The notes below the pieces were generated by a model, which was not told the origin of the DNA, did not search any database, and worked only from the letters and a program-made list of their open reading frames with translations. A stretch of DNA of 64,000 nt from WHSW01 sp963846565 (lineage in GTDB: Bacteria > Actinomycetota > Thermoleophilia > Solirubrobacterales > 70-9). Location of the stretch: the NCBI GenBank assembly GCA_963846565.1, contig CAWJWL010000005.1, positions 682,001 through 746,000 of the forward strand. Direction: 5' to 3'. Below, in pieces: positions 59,200-64,000 of this stretch. Position numbers and translations under genes: made by a program. Each line of letters starts with the position of its first letter. Within the stretch, counting starts at the first letter, position 1.

Positions 59200-62181
59200 T
59201 CAGGCGCGTTCGAAGAGCTCGGCCTGCGGCACGCGATAGGTCAGGTTGACGACATCGCTGCCGTGCTCGGCGATCTCGGGGAAGCGGAGCCCGGGCAGCA
59301 GGGCGACGTCGAAGATCTCTTGCACGACGTCCTCGAACTGCAGGAAGCCGATGATCCTGGCGGTGTCGAGGTCGACGATCCAGACGCCGCAACGGCGTTC
59401 CTCCAGGCGTCCGGTCAGCGGCAGCCCGCCGAAGGTCGTCGCCTCGCGCACCTGCGAGAGCCCGACGAATGCAAGCGAGCCCGCGAGCGCCAGCCCACGC
59501 GTGAAGCCCGGCAGCGCGACGACGGTCTCGACGGCGCCGGTCTGGAGGTCGACGGTCGCCAGGCTGCCCTCGCCCGACTCGAGCAGCCAAAGCCGGTCGC
59601 GATGCCAACGGGGGGAGTGCGGCATCGAGAGCCCCCCGGTGATCGTCTCCGACGACTCGACGTCGATCAGGATCCCGCCGTTCGCCTTCTTGGCTCGCCA
59701 GCCGCCGGCGACGTCGCTCTCGCCCAGCGCGGTGACGAAGCGGACCCTCCCGTCTTCGACGGCGAGCCCGTTGAGATGGCAGCGGTCCTCCGGCGCCAGC
59801 GAACTGATGAAGCTCGGGCTCCAGCGTGGGACGAAGCTGTGCTCGTCATCGAAGGTGACGAGGCAGGAGAAGCGCGTGGCGACGGCCCAGAGCTCACCGT
59901 CGGCGTAGGCGAGATCGTGCACGCTGATGTCGCCGGTGTTGTGGCTTCGGCGCGGGATCAGGCAGGCATCGTGCGCGATCGGCGCCGGCTCGAGCTTCTC
60001 GCACACGTCGGGCACGTTGCGGTACTCCCAGATTTGCGATCTCGTGCCCACCGCGAGCCTCGCGCCGTCCCAGCTGATGCCCATCGGGTTCTCGAAGCCG
60101 CGGAAGTGGGTGTTGAGACCGCCGCCGACGTTGCGGGCGCAGATCAGGCGGCCCGTCTGGTAGGTGCTGATCAGCAGCGAGCTGTCGATCGCGTCGAGGA
60201 CCTGCGCGAAGGTCTGGGTGCTGACGCTGCGCAGCGGCGAGTCGGCCGGCGCCGTGCTCCCATCAGCGGCGGGCTGAGCCGGGGGCGGTCGCCCGATGTC
60301 CTGGTCGCGCGCCGGATCGCGGCCCGTGAGCAGGTCGCGCGCCCGCGCCGCGATGGGTTCGGTCTTCTCGAGTACGGGTGTCAGCGCCTCCTCGTGCCTG
60401 CGCCATTTCTCGCGAGCCGGAGGAGTCATGGTTGTGGAGGCGAGCGGGAGTGGCGTCGGCGGCGGGTCGAGTTCGATCTCCGCAAACTCGCTCACCTCGG
60501 CGAGCACGGCGGCGGGGTCCTCGGTCAGGCCGGCGTAGTCGACGGCGTGGACCCGCTCGGGGCCCAGCTGCTCGAGGTCGTCGAGAAGCGTGTTCTGCAC
60601 CTTCGACCACTGGTCGGCGACGATCTCGGGCAAGTCCGCACCGCGCAGCTTGCGCCACTCGGGCGTCAGCGCCAGCGACCACGGCGCGCCGTCCCACTCC
60701 GGCAGGTGCGGGTAGGTCACGAACCGGCCCGACTCCCATGCCTCGATCATGCTGCTCAGGGTCTCGCGGGGCTCTCGATAGATGTAGACGAACAGCGACC
60801 TCGGAAAGATCGCGTTCAGGAACGGGATCCGTAGCGCGTTCTTCGGTGTCTTCTCGAGCATCCGGACCCCGTCGACATCCGGTGGCAGGGGCTGATCAGC
60901 GCGATCGCGCAGCTCCCGCAGGAACGCGGCGCGAAGGCGCTCGGCCGTGACCGGCGTGGCGTCGGTTCGGGTCAGGCGGTTCGAGTCGAAGCCGCGCACC
61001 GCGGGATGCAGGCCGGGAACACCCTCGATCAGGCCATGGCTCTCACCGCCGACGGACCAGACCGTCGGTGAGCGCGCGAGCGCCTCGAACAAGAGGCCGG
61101 TGCCCGAGCGAGGCGCTCCGACGACGAAGATCGGGCGGTCGAACCGGTGGGCCGTGGACGAGCGTCGCAGGGCCCGCTCGGCCTCGACACGCGGCGCTCT
61201 CGCCGTCGCCGGCGCGGCCGAGGGTGCGGCCAGCTCCGGATTGAGGGCGGGGCGGATCAGCAGCTGCCGGACGCTCTCGACCGCGTCGACCTCGTTGCGA
61301 AGCCAGACCCTGTCGGTCAGCGGCTCGAGCTCCGCGTCGAGCCCGCGCCGGAGTTGCTCGAAGGCCGGCCACCCCTCGCGATCGGCGTCGTACCGGGCCC
61401 AGAGGGCGCGCCATTCGCTGATCCCGGTCGCCAGGCACTCCCGCAGCGCCCGCTCGGCGGCCGGGTCGCTGCGAGCGCGATCCACGCCCTCGAGGATCGC
61501 GTCGGCGAGCCGCGCCTGTTCCGAGGGGTGCATCACCACCGGGAAGTTGGCGCGCTCGGTCACGAGGCCGGGCCGTTCGCCTGCGCGGTGGACGACGGTG
61601 GTCGGCGTGGCGTCCCGACCTTGCCCGCCGAAGGGACGCTCCCCCCGATCGACCAGCTCCCAGAAGGCGGCCGAGCCGACGGTGTCGGCGACGAGGTGAA
61701 CACGGGCACCACCGGTGGGGTTGAGGACGTTGTGAAGCTGCCAGGCGTCGAAGATCCATGCCTCTCCCGCCCTCATGTGCATGGACTTGCCGTTGCACAC
61801 GAAGTCGATCGCCGGGTCGGTGCGCACCGGCACGTGGATACGGACACGGTCGGCCCAGTAGTAGTTCGTGTCGCTGTGGAGCGTCGCTTCGGATTCGCCC
61901 TCCAGTCGCATCAACCGCGACCGGCCGATCACGGTCTCGAAGCTGGCGAGCACCTGCTGCAGGTACTCGCATCGCGCAAGTTGCGGCGTGGGCAGCATCG
62001 GCCCGGCGACGCCGTCGTCGAGCGGGTCGCCGTTGACGGCGGTCAGCGGAAGCGCCGAGTTGCCGGGGTGGCCCTGCGGATGGGGGCGCCATTCGGACTC
62101 GGGGGTCGCGTCCACCTCGGCCTGCATCCGATCGACATCGAAGCTGAGCGGCAAGCGGATGAACTCGGTGTCGAGGCGCAC
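59200..62181 (-). CDS. Fusion of AspH-type hydroxylase, sulfotransferase and TIGR03032 propeller
   Basis: A 993-residue three-domain protein. Residues ~1-200: aspartyl/asparaginyl beta-hydroxylase fold with the Fe(II)/2-oxoglutarate triad LHSDTNYYW (His102, Asp104) and FDAWQLHNVLNP (His150). Residues ~350-600: sulfotransferase with the 5'-phosphosulfate loop FVVGAPRSGTGLLFEALARS and FVYIYREPRETLSSMIEAWE. Residues ~650-990: TIGR03032/DUF4915 six-blade propeller (RNVGGGLNTHFRGFENPMGI, GDISVHDLAYADGELWAVAT, NGLAVEDGRVRFVTALGESD). GTG start at 62181. Hydroxylation and sulfation of a common acceptor, held by the propeller, is a reasonable inference; the substrate is unknown. Confidence 0.85.
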   Translation of the reverse strand: MRLDTEFIRLPLSFDVDRMQAEVDATPESEWRPHPQGHPGNSALPLTAVNGDPLDDGVAGPMLPTPQLARCEYLQQVLASFETVIGRSRLMRLEGESEATLHSDTNYYWADRVRIHVPVRTDPAIDFVCNGKSMHMRAGEAWIFDAWQLHNVLNPTGGARVHLVADTVGSAAFWELVDRGERPFGGQGRDATPTTVVHRAGERPGLVTERANFPVVMHPSEQARLADAILEGVDRARSDPAAERALRECLATGISEWRALWARYDADREGWPAFEQLRRGLDAELEPLTDRVWLRNEVDAVESVRQLLIRPALNPELAAPSAAPATARAPRVEAERALRRSSTAHRFDRPIFVVGAPRSGTGLLFEALARSPTVWSVGGESHGLIEGVPGLHPAVRGFDSNRLTRTDATPVTAERLRAAFLRELRDRADQPLPPDVDGVRMLEKTPKNALRIPFLNAIFPRSLFVYIYREPRETLSSMIEAWESGRFVTYPHLPEWDGAPWSLALTPEWRKLRGADLPEIVADQWSKVQNTLLDDLEQLGPERVHAVDYAGLTEDPAAVLAEVSEFAEIELDPPPTPLPLASTTMTPPAREKWRRHEEALTPVLEKTEPIAARARDLLTGRDPARDQDIGRPPPAQPAADGSTAPADSPLRSVSTQTFAQVLDAIDSSLLISTYQTGRLICARNVGGGLNTHFRGFENPMGISWDGARLAVGTRSQIWEYRNVPDVCEKLEPAPIAHDACLIPRRSHNTGDISVHDLAYADGELWAVATRFSCLVTFDDEHSFVPRWSPSFISSLAPEDRCHLNGLAVEDGRVRFVTALGESDVAGGWRAKKANGGILIDVESSETITGGLSMPHSPRWHRDRLWLLESGEGSLATVDLQTGAVETVVALPGFTRGLALAGSLAFVGLSQVREATTFGGLPLTGRLEERRCGVWIVDLDTARIIGFLQFEDVVQEIFDVALLPGLRFPEIAEHGSDVVNLTYRVPQAELFERA

Positions 62182-62195
62182 GCGGCCAGCAGATC

Positions 62196-63881
62196 CTATG
62201 CCCCGCCAGTCCCCGCCAGGGTGATCCGCCCGGATTCGTTTCCGGTGAGGCACACGGGACTGCCCACCTGCGAGATCTGGCCCTCGAAGCGGACGAATCC
62301 GAGGCGGGCGCCGGTTGCGAGATCGACAAAGTAGACCTGGGCCGGGGAGAGGCAGACGATCGCGACGCCGTCAGCCACAGCGAGCCCGTTCGGTCGCCCC
62401 GGCAGCTCGGCGACGGTGCGCCTCGCTCCGGTCGCGATCTCGATCTCGCACAGCGCAGGACGCCCGGACTCGAGGAGCCAGAGCCGCCGGTCGTGGCACC
62501 GGGGTGCGCACGGATCGGAGAGGTCACCGGCAACGGTCTCGCCGGTGGCGACGTCGACGAGGCAACCGGCGGCGGTCGTCGCGTATGCCAGACGATCGTC
62601 GGCGATCGCGATCCCGGTGAGCCGCCCCCCGACGGAGGCGTTCGGCCGCCACACGGGCTTCGGCCCATCATCAGCCAGCTCAGCTACGTGGCCCAGCGCG
62701 GAGGCCAACAGGAGAACCCGGGTCCCGGCAAAGGCCAGGTCCTCGATTTCACCGGCATCGAGGGACCATTCCCGGTCAGGCTTAAACGAAGCGGGCCCGT
62801 CAACGTAGGCAGTGACGCCCGGGTCCCCGGCGACAGCCAGCCGGCCACGGGCGTGGGCGAGCGCCCGCGGCCCCGCGACCCGATGGAAGTGCGTGTTCAC
62901 CCTCACGCCCTCACCGCCGATCGAGACCACGCGATCTGCGGCCGGCGCGGTCACGAGCACGGCGCACCCGAGTCGCTCGAGAACACGCCGGACGCCCGCG
63001 CTGTGGACGCTCCGCAGCGGCGAAGCCGCGTCCGGCAGCCGGCGCGGACCGCGCGTCACGGGCCTCGCGATCAGCCCGTGCGCCCGGTCGGCCACCTCCA
63101 GCAGATCTCGTGAGGCCGAGGACAACGGGTCGCCCCCGAAGGCACTGGTGGCGGGCGTCTCCAGGAACCCATCCGGGGTCGGCGGCGGTGCGGGCGGCGG
63201 CTCGATCTCCAGGAAGCGCGACAGCCGCTCCAACTCCGCCCGCGGGCGGGCCTCGAGCGCGCGGAACTCAACCACCGACCAGCGCTCGGACGGGAGCGCC
63301 TCGAGGTCGTCCAGCAGGATCTGCGTCGTCGTGGCCCACTGCTCGACGACGACCTCCTCCAGGGTCTTGCCCGCCAGGTGCCTCCAACCGGGGATCAGCA
63401 CCAGCGACCACGGGTCGCCGTCCCGACCCGGGAGGTCGGGATAGGTGACGTACTCCCGGGACCTCCACGCGTGCGCCATCGACTCGAGTGTGTCTCGCGG
63501 CTCGCGATAGACGAAGACGAAGCGCGCATCGGGAAAGACGGCATCGAGGAACGGGATGCGCAGGGCGTTGCGAGGCGTGGAGTCGATCAGACCCGGGGGG
63601 GCTTCGCCGGTGTCCGTGGCACGCGCGAAAAGACGCCCGAGCTCCCCCCGCACCCGCCGGCTCCGCGCGGGCGTCGCGTCGGCCGCGGTCAGACGATCGC
63701 TGGGTTGCCTCGGTTCCAGGTCGGTCGTGGTGTCCTCGATGTCGATAGCCCACTGACCCACGGGGCCGAGAGCGCGCACATCGGGTGAGCCGGCGAGCGC
63801 GGCCGCGACGAAGTGCGTTCCCGCCTGCGGCGGGGCAACGACGAAGATCGGGCGATCGAGCGCCGCGGCGAGCTCGTGCAC
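62196..63881 (-). CDS. Sulfotransferase-TIGR03032-like fusion (paralogue)
   Basis: A 561-residue shorter relative of the gene at 59200, 14 bases upstream of it and on the same strand. Sulfotransferase: PIFVVAPPQAGTHFVAAALA (the PRSGT loop has become PPQAGT), TPRNALRIPFLDAVFPDARF, FVYREPRDTLESMAHAWRSR and ALPSERWSVVEFRALEARP. The propeller part keeps GEGVRVNTHFHRVAGPRALA, but several blades are more divergent and an AspH domain is missing. The altered loop may change or remove activity. GTG start at 63881 with GGGAGAG ribosome site. The two genes likely form one operon. Confidence 0.8.
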   Translation of the reverse strand: MHELAAALDRPIFVVAPPQAGTHFVAAALAGSPDVRALGPVGQWAIDIEDTTTDLEPRQPSDRLTAADATPARSRRVRGELGRLFARATDTGEAPPGLIDSTPRNALRIPFLDAVFPDARFVFVYREPRDTLESMAHAWRSREYVTYPDLPGRDGDPWSLVLIPGWRHLAGKTLEEVVVEQWATTTQILLDDLEALPSERWSVVEFRALEARPRAELERLSRFLEIEPPPAPPPTPDGFLETPATSAFGGDPLSSASRDLLEVADRAHGLIARPVTRGPRRLPDAASPLRSVHSAGVRRVLERLGCAVLVTAPAADRVVSIGGEGVRVNTHFHRVAGPRALAHARGRLAVAGDPGVTAYVDGPASFKPDREWSLDAGEIEDLAFAGTRVLLLASALGHVAELADDGPKPVWRPNASVGGRLTGIAIADDRLAYATTAAGCLVDVATGETVAGDLSDPCAPRCHDRRLWLLESGRPALCEIEIATGARRTVAELPGRPNGLAVADGVAIVCLSPAQVYFVDLATGARLGFVRFEGQISQVGSPVCLTGNESGRITLAGTGGA

Positions 63882-63912
63882 GATCTCTCCCGGCGGGCTG
63901 AGGACTAGGCGT

Positions 63913-64000
63913 TCACGCGTTGATCGCGACGTACTTCGTCTCGAGGTACTCGAAGACGCCCTCGTTGCCGCCCTCGCGGCCGATCCCGGACTGCTTCACG
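63913..64000 (-). CDS. Aldehyde dehydrogenase, C-terminal end (cut by window edge)
   Basis: Only the last ~28 codons are visible: VKQSGIGREGGNEGVFEYLE then TKYVAINA and stop. This is the conserved C terminus of NAD(P)+-dependent aldehyde dehydrogenases (KQSGxGREGG). It is the first gene of the minus-strand group with the sulfotransferase fusions (31 bases between). Confidence 0.85.
   Translation of the reverse strand, partial: VKQSGIGREGGNEGVFEYLETKYVAINA

Noticed and set aside
59086..60834. Plus-strand 582-codon frame
   Set aside because: Antisense to the hydroxylase-sulfotransferase fusion, no recognisable domain.

Overview
This window is a stretch of chromosome from a very GC-rich actinobacterium. 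The gene set and protein style point to the class Thermoleophilia (Solirubrobacterales or close relatives); this is an inference, because no rRNA or other phylogenetic marker was compared. Supporting signs are a natural PafB-PafC fusion, an lhr-nei2 gene pair, an F420-associated zincin (DUF2342) next to an inositol-monophosphatase-like gene, a UvrD-like helicase with a C-terminal Fe-S nuclease domain, a CIRCE-controlled groES-groEL operon, and secreted proteins starting with a GGIALFVALGGTALAA-type leader. Genes are packed tightly, often with 4-base GTGA, TTGA or ATGA overlaps. The only gene-free stretch over 300 bases is 55803-56428, and it holds RNA signals.

Layout. 0-8.3 kb: YihY membrane protein end, an OB-HD exoribonuclease, two tandem small membrane-anchored Cys-motif proteins, PafBC-like regulator, MBL-fold hydrolase, penicillin-acylase-type Ntn hydrolase and a PNPOx-family flavoprotein. 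8.3-12.3 kb: secreted proteins plus a chimeric duplication that joins a DUF488 fragment to a PNPOx fragment. 12.3-15.9 kb: the complete dTDP-L-rhamnose operon rmlA-rmlD-rmlB-rmlC. 16-25 kb: lhr helicase, nei2 glycosylase, Crp/Fnr regulator, pcm, ASCH and SRPBCC proteins. 25-29 kb: groES-groEL with sigma promoter, CIRCE and terminator, a 29-residue membrane peptide, an NDUFA9-like protein and a ferredoxin. 29-37 kb: methyltransferase, Mrp, basic coiled-coil protein, DUF2342, inositol-phosphatase family, helicase-nuclease. 37-49 kb: ferritin-like Tat protein, PAC2, second OB-HD nuclease, split TauE/SafE, trehalose phosphatase, MFS-MarR, DNA polymerase X, polyprenol-P-mannose synthase-like enzyme, thioredoxin, cupredoxin, ileS. 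49-64 kb: NTF2-like proteins, fumC, PaiB-like protein, msrA, a subtilisin-inhibitor-like lipoprotein, a tRNA-like gene, truncated hemoglobin, a beta-helix secreted protein, two sulfotransferase/TIGR03032 fusions and the end of an aldehyde dehydrogenase.

Three things stand out. (1) A dispersed imperfect palindrome of about 50 bp occurs at least eight times, in both orientations, with the core GGCGAAGCC. Five or more copies lie inside reading frames, three of them in lhr and one in ileS, where it encodes an acidic loop of the type DPAAPGGEAEEAGGTF. This is the behaviour of Rickettsia palindromic elements. (2) At 56094-56182 on the minus strand is a complete tRNA fold with an 8-bp acceptor stem, a 4-bp T stem, a long variable arm, discriminator G and a GCC anticodon, that is an 8/4 allo-tRNA-like architecture. 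Its downstream transcript carries a perfect 13-nt complement to its anticodon arm. (3) Six single-base +1 frameshifts, all between 36.7 and 48.8 kb, interrupt four conserved genes including the essential ileS. Local sequence error is the simplest explanation, with gene decay or recoding as alternatives.
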